From NCBI GenBank assembly GCA_016213345.1, contig JACRAO010000232.1, positions 1 through 24,997 of the forward strand: a stretch of DNA of 24,997 nt. Direction: 5' to 3'. This document shows, in pieces, positions 14,960-22,721 of the stretch. Source of the stretch: Bdellovibrio sp. (GTDB taxonomy: Bacteria > Bdellovibrionota > UBA1018). The position numbers and the translations under genes were made by a program. The notes below the pieces were generated by a model, which made no database searches, had not been told where the DNA came from, and saw nothing but the letters and a program-made list of their open reading frames with translations. Within the stretch, counting starts at the first letter, position 1. Each line of letters begins with the position of its first letter.

Positions 14960-16030
14960 TCATGAATACTGCTTAACCCAGCTTACAATATCCTCAAATA
15001 CTATTTCCTTGCCGATTTCATTGACTGGTTCATGGAAAAAATTAGGATAGGTTTTTAGCCTTTTTTCCCTATGTTTTAAGTTTTTATAGAACCTAATTGA
15101 AGTTTCTGGATTAACAAGAGCGTCTAAGAGAGGAACTAAAAATTGCACAGGGGGCTTTAATCCAGACTCTCTATGCAATGTGTTTCTCATTGCCTCTAGC
15201 ATAGTTGTGTAAAAACGTGGTGTCATCTTGCTATGAACTAATTTGTCAGTCTGATAAGCCGTTACAACCTCAGGATCATGAGAAAGTGTATGCACATCTA
15301 AAGCCGTATCAAGCTGTAAAGAACCCCATATTGTAGACAATGTATTGGCTAAAATCTTTTTATAAAACGGCACCTTTGTTTTTATTGCCAAAAATGGCGA
15401 AGTTAACGTTAAAGTCTTCACTGGCAAATTCGGATTTAAAAACATCATTCTAAGGGCGACATGAGCGCCCAAACTGTGTCCAAGCACATGAATTTCTGAT
15501 GCACCAAAATGCTTAGACAATTTAGCACTAATTTGATTCACAAAAAGCGCAGCATCTTGAGCTAGAACATCAAAATGTTCTGCATGTCCACGAATACCTT
15601 CAGAACGACCATGCCCGCGCTGATCATAACTAAATACCGCTCCAAAAGAAGATTGCATAAAATGTGGCAGGTGCAAATATCTACCACAGTGTTCTCCCAG
15701 ACCATGTAGAATGATCAGCGAGCAAGAATTTTTCCATAAATTTTCGCGACAAGTGATCGAAAAAAGTTTTGTTTTCTTGTCACCAGATTTGAAACCTGCA
15801 GTTTCATATTTGAAACCTGCGGTTTCGGACTTGAAACCTACAGCTTCAGATATAAAGCTTTCAGTTTCAACAATCCAACCTTCAGGAAGTTTTGGAAAAC
15901 CCAATGGTAAACAAACACCAAGGCTTTCAATTGGATTCTTCAATATAATTTTGGATTGCCCTTCTTGCGCGATCTGGAAGTTTTTCAAATCTGAAACTAA
16001 ATCCACACTGATCCTCCAACACTCTAACAA
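14960..16030 (-). CDS. Alpha/beta hydrolase (monoacylglycerol lipase / lysophospholipase type)
   Basis: 356 residues from ATG at 16030; the true start is unclear because it overlaps the upstream gene by 104 nt. The catalytic triad is visible: nucleophile GHSLG (S186), D303 in PLLDALVNPE, and H333 in FFHEPVNE. The LIILHGLGEHCGRY and FSYDQRGHGRSEG segments are typical of the Serine aminopeptidase S33 / Hydrolase_4 family, which cleaves lipid esters. Residues about 60-83 are four imperfect 7-residue repeats (SETAGFK, YETAGFK) not part of the fold, encoded by 21-bp tandem repeats. There is no signal peptide visible. It lies between the GYF-PilZ gene and the frameshifted gene, reading as one operon. 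Confidence 0.88.
   Translation of the reverse strand: MLECWRISVDLVSDLKNFQIAQEGQSKIILKNPIESLGVCLPLGFPKLPEGWIVETESFISEAVGFKSETAGFKYETAGFKSGDKKTKLFSITCRENLWKNSCSLIILHGLGEHCGRYLHLPHFMQSSFGAVFSYDQRGHGRSEGIRGHAEHFDVLAQDAALFVNQISAKLSKHFGASEIHVLGHSLGAHVALRMMFLNPNLPVKTLTLTSPFLAIKTKVPFYKKILANTLSTIWGSLQLDTALDVHTLSHDPEVVTAYQTDKLVHSKMTPRFYTTMLEAMRNTLHRESGLKPPVQFLVPLLDALVNPETSIRFYKNLKHREKRLKTYPNFFHEPVNEIGKEIVFEDIVSWVKQYS
15786..15869. repeat. Four 21-bp tandem repeats inside the hydrolase gene
   Basis: Units at 15786-15806, 15807-15827, 15828-15848 and 15849-15869, the last one diverged. Each of the first two has TTGAAACCTGC followed by A/G-GTTTC, so GAAAC and GTTTC also pair as a small palindrome within each unit. 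They encode the 7-residue repeat (E/S)ETAGFK in the hydrolase. The period is a multiple of 3, so changes in copy number keep the frame. Confidence 0.85.
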
Positions 16031-16805
16031 TCATGCCCTCTGCAATAAACGGCTGAATGCGATGACCTTTTGCATCTCCTGCAGGGCTAATATTCATTTT
16101 AATCTTAGTCCCAGATTTTCCTGGAACCTTATCCGTAAGCACCTGCATGCCTCCAATACTGATATCACGACAAACCGCAACAATCACAGAATCTTCGTGA
16201 GTTAAGAAAATTCTTGCTACTAATGGCCTCCGGGGTGCTCGTCTTTGTTCTACACGTTGATCTTTAGTTTTAGAAGTAGTTTTTCCGTTTTGATTTTTTT
16301 TATGTGCAGAAACAACCTCATAAAATTCTTTGATATTTCCAATATTGTCCCAATTTTGCATTCCATCCCGCCAAGCATAAGTTTCTTTTGGAACTTTCTC
16401 AATCTGCACAAGCCGGCTAAGCTCCTGAAAAGAGAAAGGACCATACTGAACTCCCTTTTGGGAGATAAACCATTCTTTTTTATCAAATTTGTTACCAAAT
16501 GTATCTGGTGTAGAAAGTTTATTGTCTCTAAAAGGAATTGCAGGAGTTGCAAGTTTTTTAATTTTAGTCTGTAACTCCTTAGACGGTTCTTTAGGAATAA
16601 GTGCATGGAAAACCTTTAGATCACAAAGCCTTTGCCACTGAGATTCACCAGTTTTCCAAACATAATCAGCCCAAGTGACATCGTGATTTAACAATTTTAC
16701 ATACACGTCAGAAGCCGTTAAGGGTCCCATCCATTGATCCCCACCGGCTAAGTACCATTGGGGGAACAAATCGTCTTCAAATAAAATTTTCCCTCGATTT
16801 TCCAT
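15927..16805 (-). CDS. GYF-GYF-PilZ protein, likely c-di-GMP receptor
   Basis: 292 residues. Two GYF_2-like units come first: FPQWYLAGGDQWMGPLTASD with later VWKTGESQWQRL, and KKEWFISQKGVQYGPFSFQE with later AWRDGMQNWDNI. After a polar linker (HKKNQNGKTTSKTKDQ) a PilZ domain follows, with the c-di-GMP contacts RRAPRRP (R-x-x-x-R type) and DISIGGM (D-x-S-x-x-G), then the GTKIKMNIS and IVRVLEDQCGFSFRFE strands. Such proteins bind c-di-GMP and pass the signal through a protein partner, here probably recognised by the GYF domains. It is cytosolic, with no TM. ATG at 16805. The hydrolase start lies inside its end. It is divergent from the sigma-54-driven lipoprotein gene. Confidence 0.88.
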   Translation of the reverse strand: MENRGKILFEDDLFPQWYLAGGDQWMGPLTASDVYVKLLNHDVTWADYVWKTGESQWQRLCDLKVFHALIPKEPSKELQTKIKKLATPAIPFRDNKLSTPDTFGNKFDKKEWFISQKGVQYGPFSFQELSRLVQIEKVPKETYAWRDGMQNWDNIGNIKEFYEVVSAHKKNQNGKTTSKTKDQRVEQRRAPRRPLVARIFLTHEDSVIVAVCRDISIGGMQVLTDKVPGKSGTKIKMNISPAGDAKGHRIQPFIAEGMIVRVLEDQCGFSFRFEKLPDRARRAIQNYIEESN

Positions 16806-16968
16806 ACTTTATTAATTTTATCTCCAAAATGACCCCACTGTCTAAAAAATATACAAGTGTCAGCTTTTAAATGACTAATTTTATAGGTACCAAAACAGGA
16901 TTAGTAACAGTATGTTTATAACTACTTGATTTTTAAGGATAAAAAAAAATTATTAAAAAAGTCAACTT

Positions 16969-16983
16969 TGGCACTCTCTTTGC
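16969..16983 (+). promoter_or_regulatory. Sigma-54-type promoter
   Basis: TGGCAC (16969-16974), a 5-base spacer, TTGC (16980-16983): the -24/-12 elements match the sigma-54 consensus with exact spacing. A transcript would start near 16995 and give a leader of about 68 nt before ATG at 17063. It implies control by an enhancer-binding activator; I cannot pick a binding site upstream with confidence. Confidence 0.7.
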
Positions 16984-17002
16984 TTAAATATATACTAGGT
17001 AT

Positions 17003-17052
17003 AGCCCTACAGCCAACAATGGTGTCGGCTGAAACTGTGACAGAAAGGGCAA
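17003..17052 (+). promoter_or_regulatory. Structured leader of the vWA lipoprotein gene
   Basis: GCCCT (about 17004-17008) can pair with AGGGC (about 17046-17050), enclosing AGCC (17011-17014) paired with GGCT (17027-17030), with ACA/TGT extending that stem. The base of the structure ends just before the SD-like AAAAAGAG. It does not match any riboswitch consensus I know, including both c-di-GMP classes and fluoride. A thermo- or translation-control element is possible. Confidence 0.4.
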
Positions 17053-17066
17053 AAAGAGTTGTATGA
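17019..17066 (+). CDS. Possible 15-residue leader peptide
   Basis: ATG at 17019 opens a frame coding for MVSAETVTERAKRVV, ending in TGA that overlaps the ATG of the lipoprotein gene (ATGA). The frame lies inside the structured leader and would couple translation to the main gene. It has no good SD of its own and could be a chance frame; short frames like this are common. Confidence 0.25.
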   Translation: MVSAETVTERAKRVV

Positions 17067-18379
17067 AGATGAAAGCTAAAACATTAAAAAATAGAAAAAC
17101 AAGCGAAAACAGTTACTCGTCAAAAAAGCTATTAACATTAATTGCACTTATCTCTAGCCTACTTATAGTCACCCTAGGATGTGGAGAACAAGGCTTCAAA
17201 GTCACACCTTCAACAACATTTCAAAAAGCACCCGGCAGTTTTTCTCTACCTCCTAAAATTGATATTTTACTAGCAGAAGATAACACAGGTTCGATGTTCG
17301 AATTTTTTGATTCAATTAATTATCAATTTCCACGTTTCTTAATGGATTTGGATAGCAAAGGCTGGGACTATCACTTTGCTGTTACCCCACTCACTACCAC
17401 AAGACCTTTTGGCCAAATTGCAGCTTCATTTTTTGATCCAAGCTGGGGCTCTCAGTGGACCCCCCCCTTCCCTGGCGTTAGTCTTCAAACAGGTGGCCTC
17501 ATACCAACAGGCAAATTAACTACAGCAAAAGATTTTTCAAACTTTCTATCTATGGGAGATATCTCAAATATCTCAGGTGGCAGAGAACCAGGATTAGAAA
17601 CCATCTATCAAACACTAACGACACTTACACCAGGAACAGGATTTGTCAGAAACGATGCGCTATTAGTAATTGTTGTAGTCGGCAACGGTAAAGACACCTC
17701 AGGCGTCAATCTCTGCAATCGTCAAACAGGTACACCTCCACAAACAGATCTAGAATGGCGAACGGCGGAATATATTGACTATTGCGAAACAACAGGTTTC
17801 CAGATCTATCAAAATTATAATTCAAGTTTATTGGATTATCAGAATAAATACATAAATTTTAAAAAACTAAATCCTTCAGATACTACTGCTCCAATAAAGT
17901 TTTTTGCTGGAGTTGCAAAAGATAATACTTCTTCTTGCAAAAAAGACGGAGTCAGTGCTTATGCAGGTCAAAGATATAAAGATTTTGAAAGAACATTAAA
18001 CAATAAAACAATAGATTTTGATATTTGCACGCAAGAATTAAACACTTTTACTGATGCTATTGCAAGTCATCTAAACACAGTAAAGCTGCAAGTAAGACAA
18101 AAATACGTACCGCTCCCATTTGAACCAGAAGTGTCCAGCATAAAAGTTATCAAATACATTGGCGGAGATGTAAACCAGGCAATAGAAATCTCAAAAAATG
18201 AAACAAACGGCTGGACATATGCTGGATTTATCAATGACTATGCCATAGATTATCCATTTCCTAGCACAAAAATTTCAGCTTTCGCTATTGAACTACACGG
18301 ATCAGCAAGACTATTTGGCGAAGACACTGCAAAAGTAGAATCTAAACCAAAAGGCGCTAGAGACAGCGGAACACCATAA
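17063..18379 (+). CDS. vWA-like lipoprotein of unknown function
   Basis: 438 residues. A lipoprotein signal (basic start, LLTLIALISSLLIVTLGC with lipobox Cys at residue 40) precedes a domain starting KIDILLAEDNTGSM, where DNTGS sits at the first metal-site (MIDAS, D-x-S-x-S type) place of von Willebrand A domains. The beta strand DALLVIVVVGNGKDTSG is consistent with a later vWA strand. Only part of the MIDAS is canonical (DNTGS has Thr in place of the first Ser). Four cysteines lie between residues about 215-345. The C-terminal half has an all-beta look (EVSSIKVIKYIGGD). It has a sigma-54-type promoter. Its TAA stop is the first base triplet of the inverted repeat at 18377. Confidence 0.72.
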   Translation: MKMKAKTLKNRKTSENSYSSKKLLTLIALISSLLIVTLGCGEQGFKVTPSTTFQKAPGSFSLPPKIDILLAEDNTGSMFEFFDSINYQFPRFLMDLDSKGWDYHFAVTPLTTTRPFGQIAASFFDPSWGSQWTPPFPGVSLQTGGLIPTGKLTTAKDFSNFLSMGDISNISGGREPGLETIYQTLTTLTPGTGFVRNDALLVIVVVGNGKDTSGVNLCNRQTGTPPQTDLEWRTAEYIDYCETTGFQIYQNYNSSLLDYQNKYINFKKLNPSDTTAPIKFFAGVAKDNTSSCKKDGVSAYAGQRYKDFERTLNNKTIDFDICTQELNTFTDAIASHLNTVKLQVRQKYVPLPFEPEVSSIKVIKYIGGDVNQAIEISKNETNGWTYAGFINDYAIDYPFPSTKISAFAIELHGSARLFGEDTAKVESKPKGARDSGTP

Positions 18380-18645
18380 CCCAGATTTTTCATTTGACAC
18401 ACCAGACATCAATTGTGCTAGTACACTGACAACTTAATTTTTTCCTGTTTTAAAAATAATTTACAGAACCGGCCTTTGGGGAGCAAATTGACTACAATGC
18501 CGCGATTCTTCGGCCAGGATGGCCAAGGGGCCCCAAGAGAGCCAGGATGGCGCCCGGTTATGGAAATTATTTTTAAAACAGGAAAAAATTATGCTGCCAA
18601 GGCACTAAGATCTCGTCTGGTGTGTCAAATGAAAAATCTGGGTTA
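18377..18645. repeat. 269-bp element with nested perfect inverted repeats
   Basis: Outer arms 18377-18407 and 18615-18645 are perfect 31-bp inverted repeats. Inner arms 18435-18462 and 18564-18591 are perfect 28-bp inverted repeats. Inside, AACCGG (18467-18472) pairs with CCGGTT (18554-18559), GGGG (18478-18481) with CCCC (18531-18534), and the centre holds two direct copies of GCCAGGATGGC (18513-18523, 18541-18551). The left arm contains the stop codon of the vWA lipoprotein gene and the right arm ends 4 nt before the ggt stop. It could be a MITE-like element, a very long bidirectional terminator, or a structured RNA. No target-site duplication is visible. Confidence 0.9.
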
Positions 18646-18649
18646 ACCC

Positions 18650-20455
18650 CTACTCCGCAACTGCGCCACCTTCAGTGCGTAAATCTGAAATTCCCCACAC
18701 TCTACCATTTGGAAACCTTTCGAGTGCATGGATGATACCAGAAGTGTCAATTTCCTTAATTGTATAGCCTAATTTGGTTAAGTTTGTTTTTACTTCGGAT
18801 GAAAAGCCATTGGCTTCTAAGGACAACACTGGAGGTTTCCACTGATAATGAAACCTGGGCACTAATACTGCATCAGATAATGATATTTTAAAGACCAGTC
18901 TGTTAAATAAAGCCAAAAACACTGAAGTTGTAATCTTAGGACCACCCTGCGCCCCAATCACTATCCTGGGTTGTCCTTGCATATCCCTAATAATAGTTGG
19001 CGACATCGAGCTGAGTGGCCTTTTTTTAGAAGCAATTGCGTTCGCTTCTTGCCCAACAAGTCCATATAAATTAGGAACACCAGGCTCAATACTAAAATCA
19101 TCCATTTCATTATTCATCACAACACCTGTACCAGGCGGTACAAAACCAGAACCAAAATAATCGTTCACAGTTGTAGTAATAGCCACAGCATTACCAAAAC
19201 GATCCATAACCGAAAAATGTGTAGTATTTTGACCTTCACTAAAACGCCCCTCTGTTTTGGGAAAATTTACTTGATCTGGTTTAAAACTTTTCCATCTTTC
19301 ATCTAAATATCGGTCATTTAACAATTTCTCAAGTGGAACTTGAGTAAAATCTGGATCGCCAAAATAAAATGCTCGATCTGCAAACACCAGACCCATTGCA
19401 TGCGAGAGCGCGTGTAACGTCTGTGAAGCACCATAACCAAATTGAAAAGCCTCGTGTTTGTTAGCTAATAACGAGTAATAAAAAAGCTGCAATATACCAG
19501 CACCACCTGCTGAAGGAGGTGGCATTGTCACTACTTCGAATTTGTCAAAATTTTTCAGTACAGAAAAATTTGACGACCGACTAAAATCAAACACACCGCT
19601 TATAGGTTTTCTAAATTTTACTTCATATTGCTTTAGATCCTCTTCTGAAATCACACCTCCTGCTTGTTGAAATTTTAAAGCTATGGTTTTTGCAACCCAG
19701 CCCTCATAAAAACCCTTGTGTCCTTTTAATGAAATTTCTTTTAGAGTTTTTGCTAAATCAATTTGTTTAATTACTGTTCCAACAGGACAAGGCTTGATTT
19801 TCTTAGTCTGATCTAGGCAGCCAAAAATTTTTTTTGCTTCATCATTGAAAGCTTCCCAGCGCTCATAAAGAGCATACTCAGTTTGACCAGAAAGAGGAAA
19901 CCCCGACTGAGCAATGGCAATTGGAGTCTGTAGTATTTTCTGTCTAGGCAAAGTTCCAAATTTTTCTAAAGCCGCCAAAAGCCCAGCTACTACGCCCGGC
20001 GTACCAGACGCAAGTGGACCATCTTGTGACAAATCAGTTCTTGCTTTTTTATCTCTAATATAAAAATCTCTTTGTGCCACTAACGGCGCTTGTTCTCGAT
20101 AGTCAATAATATGACAATCTGGTTTAAATGTTTTTTTGCTTGGGCAATAAAGTAAAAAGCCACCGCCACCTAAGGCTGCATAATGCGGCCTACTTACTGC
20201 TAAATAGAAGGCAGTAGCCACAGCAGCGTCAATGGCATTACCACCTTGACGCAAAATCTCAACACCCCATTTTGAAGCATTCTCGTCATCAGATACGACC
20301 ATGCCTTTTGTGCCAACTACCGGACAATATCGTCCTAAGCCACTTTGTTCTGGCTCACCTGTAAAGTCTTTTAGAACAGAATTGATCTCAGTAGACCTTT
20401 TTTCAGCACAAGCAAATAGAACAAAACAAGTTACTAGTATTATTTTTTTTATCAT
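18650..20455 (-). CDS. ggt: Gamma-glutamyltranspeptidase, lipoprotein form
   Basis: About 601 residues. The start is ATG at 20455, which places a lipoprotein signal first (MIKKIILVTCFVLFAC, lipobox ending in Cys); the longer frame to 20479 is less likely. The enzyme cleaves itself before the catalytic Thr, in QNTTHFSVMD about residue 410, giving a small subunit of about 190 residues, the usual size. Also visible are VDYRE-like IIDYREQAP (Arg binding the substrate carboxylate), GGNAIDAAVATAF, and RPLSSMSPTI (oxyanion region). It hydrolyses or transfers the gamma-glutamyl group of glutathione. Anchoring as a lipoprotein is unusual compared with the soluble periplasmic E. coli enzyme. It ends in TAG at 18650-18652. 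Confidence 0.95.
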   Translation of the reverse strand: MIKKIILVTCFVLFACAEKRSTEINSVLKDFTGEPEQSGLGRYCPVVGTKGMVVSDDENASKWGVEILRQGGNAIDAAVATAFYLAVSRPHYAALGGGGFLLYCPSKKTFKPDCHIIDYREQAPLVAQRDFYIRDKKARTDLSQDGPLASGTPGVVAGLLAALEKFGTLPRQKILQTPIAIAQSGFPLSGQTEYALYERWEAFNDEAKKIFGCLDQTKKIKPCPVGTVIKQIDLAKTLKEISLKGHKGFYEGWVAKTIALKFQQAGGVISEEDLKQYEVKFRKPISGVFDFSRSSNFSVLKNFDKFEVVTMPPPSAGGAGILQLFYYSLLANKHEAFQFGYGASQTLHALSHAMGLVFADRAFYFGDPDFTQVPLEKLLNDRYLDERWKSFKPDQVNFPKTEGRFSEGQNTTHFSVMDRFGNAVAITTTVNDYFGSGFVPPGTGVVMNNEMDDFSIEPGVPNLYGLVGQEANAIASKKRPLSSMSPTIIRDMQGQPRIVIGAQGGPKITTSVFLALFNRLVFKISLSDAVLVPRFHYQWKPPVLSLEANGFSSEVKTNLTKLGYTIKEIDTSGIIHALERFPNGRVWGISDLRTEGGAVAE

Positions 20456-20568
20456 AAGACGCCAGATATCACACCGCACTATGACGCGTCGAGTTGTTTA
20501 ATTTTAGCCTCAATTGTCACAATTTCATTACTTCTGCTCGTACTTACTTACAGAAGGAGAACAAGACA

Positions 20569-20820
20569 ATGAAAAAAACAAAACTTATTTTATCAGGAAC
20601 TGGGATCTTACTAGCACTAACTTCCTTTGCATTTGCTGGCTCAATGTACAAAGAGGCATTAAGACAGACAAGTGAAGCAAAAGAAGTAGAGCACAAAACG
20701 CAAGATGGAAACAAGCAGGAAATGTTTCAGCAAGAAGAACTAAAGCAAGCGGATAAAGATGTAAAGGCAGAAAAAATATTAAGGACATTTCCACAAAGAT
20801 CATCTAAGGCTGGGTATTGA
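20569..20820 (+). CDS. Small secreted charged protein
   Basis: 83 residues. ATG at 20569 has a strong SD (AAGGAGA, 20554-20560) at the right spacing, so I reject the longer frame from 20494. The signal peptide is MKKTKLILSGTGILLALTSF with cleavage after AFA. The mature part, about 59 residues, is rich in Lys, Glu and Gln (EAKEVEHKTQDGNKQEM, FQQEELKQADKDVKAEK) and probably helical. No family recognised. It is divergent from ggt and is followed by a strong terminator (20832-20880), so it is a single-gene unit. Confidence 0.75.
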   Translation: MKKTKLILSGTGILLALTSFAFAGSMYKEALRQTSEAKEVEHKTQDGNKQEMFQQEELKQADKDVKAEKILRTFPQRSSKAGY

Positions 20821-20831
20821 AAAACTACCAA

Positions 20832-20885
20832 AATTATACCGTTGGCATATAATGGAAGCGCCAACGGTATAATTCTTTTTACTTT
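20832..20885 (+). terminator. Strong intrinsic terminator after the small secreted gene
   Basis: A perfect 15-bp stem (20832-20846 with 20860-20874; left arm contains ATACCGTTGGC) with a 13-nt loop, followed by CTTTTTACTTTT. It ends the unit starting at 20569. The glyA start at 20923 lies 43 nt further on. Confidence 0.9.
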
Positions 20886-20922
20886 TAAAAGCCCATATTT
20901 AGTTGTACATAAGATATCAAAT

Positions 20923-22212
20923 ATGGCTGGTGCTTTTACAGATCAAAACAAATCATTTTACACAAGTTTAAAGTTACAAGATCCGTCTATATATGAGGCA
21001 ATCGTTAAAGAGCACAAGCGAGAAGAAGAGGGCTTGGAACTCATCGCATCAGAAAACTATGTTAGCCAGGCGGTTTTAGATGCCCAAGGCTCCATACTCA
21101 CCAACAAGTATGCCGAGGGATACCCTAAAAAAAGATATTATGGTGGATGTGAATTTGTCGACGAAGCTGAAAGCCTAGCCATCGAAAGAGTATGCAAGCT
21201 TTTTCAAGTCGAAGCAGCCAACGTACAACCCCACTCCGGCTCACAAGCAAACATGGCGGCTTTCCTGGCTCTTATGAAGCCTGGCGAAACACTTTGTGGC
21301 ATGAGTCTGGCCCACGGTGGCCACCTCACACACGGAAGCCCAGCTAATTTCAGTGGAAAGCTTTTTAAAGTTCTTAGCTACGGAGTACACCCGGAAACCC
21401 ATAGACTTGACTACGACTTAGTGCGAGCTCTCGCCATTAAAGAAAAACCCAAAGTAATTGTGGCAGGTGCCAGTGCGTATCCCCGCATAATTGATTTCGA
21501 AAGTCTTGGTCAAATTGCTAAGGAAACCGGAGCCCATTTCGTTGTAGACATCGCCCATATCGCAGGGCTTGTGGCTACTGGTCTTCACCCCTCCCCTATT
21601 TCACATGCGACATATACAACATCTACAACACATAAAACCCTAAGAGGCCCAAGAGGAGGAATTGTCTTAGGAAAGCCAGAATACATAAAACAACTTAATT
21701 CTTGGATTTTTCCTGGTATCCAGGGAGGCCCACTAATGCATGTTATTGCAGCCAAAGCTGTGGCTTTTGGTGAAGCACTGAAACCTGAATTTAAACAATA
21801 CCAAAACCAAATTTTAAAAAACTCCAAAACTCTAGCTGAAATTTTAATATCTCATGGAGTATGTCTTGTCACCGGAGGAACAGATAATCATCTAATGCTT
21901 GTTGATCTCACACAAACCGGAGATGGCGAAATCACAGGCAAAGATGCCGAAAACTGGCTGGATCAGGCCGGCATAACAGTAAATAAAAACACTGTCCCTA
22001 ACGAAAAGCGCAGTCCTTTCATAGCTAGCGGCATTCGTATTGGAGTACCGGCAATCACAACGCGCGGCATGAAGGAAAATGAAATGAAATTTATTGGGCA
22101 ATGGATTAGTGAAATTTTACACAACAAAGGTAAAACAGAAATTATTACAAAAATAAGAAATCAAGTTATAGAACTCTGTAAAAATTTTCCTATTTATGGG
22201 TTAAAAACATGA
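20923..22212 (+). CDS. glyA: Serine hydroxymethyltransferase
   Basis: 429 residues, starting MAGAFTDQNKSF at ATG 20923; the frame extends upstream to 20842 but that part lies in the terminator hairpin and is rejected. It converts serine and tetrahydrofolate into glycine and methylene-tetrahydrofolate. The signatures ELIASENYVSQAVLDAQGS, NKYAEGYPKKRYYGG, VQPHSGSQANMAAF, VDIAHIAGLVATGLHPSP and the PLP-lysine segment STTHKTLRGPRGG are clear. It overlaps nrdR by 4 nt (ATGA). A usual rib gene cluster that often lies between nrdR and nusB in related genomes is missing. Confidence 0.97.
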   Translation: MAGAFTDQNKSFYTSLKLQDPSIYEAIVKEHKREEEGLELIASENYVSQAVLDAQGSILTNKYAEGYPKKRYYGGCEFVDEAESLAIERVCKLFQVEAANVQPHSGSQANMAAFLALMKPGETLCGMSLAHGGHLTHGSPANFSGKLFKVLSYGVHPETHRLDYDLVRALAIKEKPKVIVAGASAYPRIIDFESLGQIAKETGAHFVVDIAHIAGLVATGLHPSPISHATYTTSTTHKTLRGPRGGIVLGKPEYIKQLNSWIFPGIQGGPLMHVIAAKAVAFGEALKPEFKQYQNQILKNSKTLAEILISHGVCLVTGGTDNHLMLVDLTQTGDGEITGKDAENWLDQAGITVNKNTVPNEKRSPFIASGIRIGVPAITTRGMKENEMKFIGQWISEILHNKGKTEIITKIRNQVIELCKNFPIYGLKT

Positions 22213-22721
22213 AATGTCCTTTCTGTGCAATACTAGACACGAAAGTAATTGACTCAAGACTAAATCAAACTGGCGAGATTACCCGTCGTCGCAGGGAATG
22301 TCTGCGCTGTGAGGGTCGTTTTACAACTTATGAACGAGTCGAAGAAATAATGCCAATGATTATCAAAAAGGACGGCAGGCGAGAGCCTTGGCTCAGAGAA
22401 AAAATCATAGGTGGAATCAAAAAGGCCTGTCAAAAACGAAACGTACCAACTAACAAGATAGAAGACATTGTAAATGAGATCGAAAAGCAAATTCAAACTT
22501 TTGGTCTAAAAGAAATACCAGCCAAAACTGTTGGGCACTATGTAATGCTTGAGTTGCACAAACTAGACAAGGTGGCATATGTACGTTTTTCTTCGGTGTA
22601 TCGTGCATTTAAGGATGTGGATGATTTTGTGGCTGAACTAAAAGTTCCGCTTAGCGGTAAGGAAGAAGATTTCAATTTACCGCTTTTTCAAACAAAACAA
22701 GAAGAGGAAAAACACTCTTGA
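22209..22721 (+). CDS. nrdR: Transcriptional repressor NrdR
   Basis: 170 residues, at the usual size plus a short acidic tail. It represses ribonucleotide reductase genes in response to ATP/dATP. The N-terminal zinc ribbon is complete: C3, C6, C31, C34 in MKCPFCAILDTKVIDSRL and RRECLRCEGRF. The ATP-cone follows, with MIIKKDGRREPW and later VGHYVMLELHKLDKVAYVRF and SVYRAFKDVDDF. ATG at 22209 overlaps glyA's stop by 4 nt, so it is translationally coupled. Its stop overlaps the nusB start. Confidence 0.98.
   Translation: MKCPFCAILDTKVIDSRLNQTGEITRRRRECLRCEGRFTTYERVEEIMPMIIKKDGRREPWLREKIIGGIKKACQKRNVPTNKIEDIVNEIEKQIQTFGLKEIPAKTVGHYVMLELHKLDKVAYVRFSSVYRAFKDVDDFVAELKVPLSGKEEDFNLPLFQTKQEEEKHS

Noticed and set aside
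15786..15869. CRISPR-like array
   Set aside because: The units are directly adjacent without spacers and lie in a coding frame.
16250..16606. Second minus-strand frame within the GYF-PilZ gene
   Set aside because: The main frame carries all GYF and PilZ motifs; this frame is a basic, Leu-rich shadow with no domain.
17003..17052. Leader as a c-di-GMP or fluoride riboswitch
   Set aside because: The conserved core bases of these classes are absent; only generic pairing is seen.
20842..20922. Upstream extension of glyA
   Set aside because: It runs through the terminator hairpin; the family N-terminus begins at the ATG at 20923.
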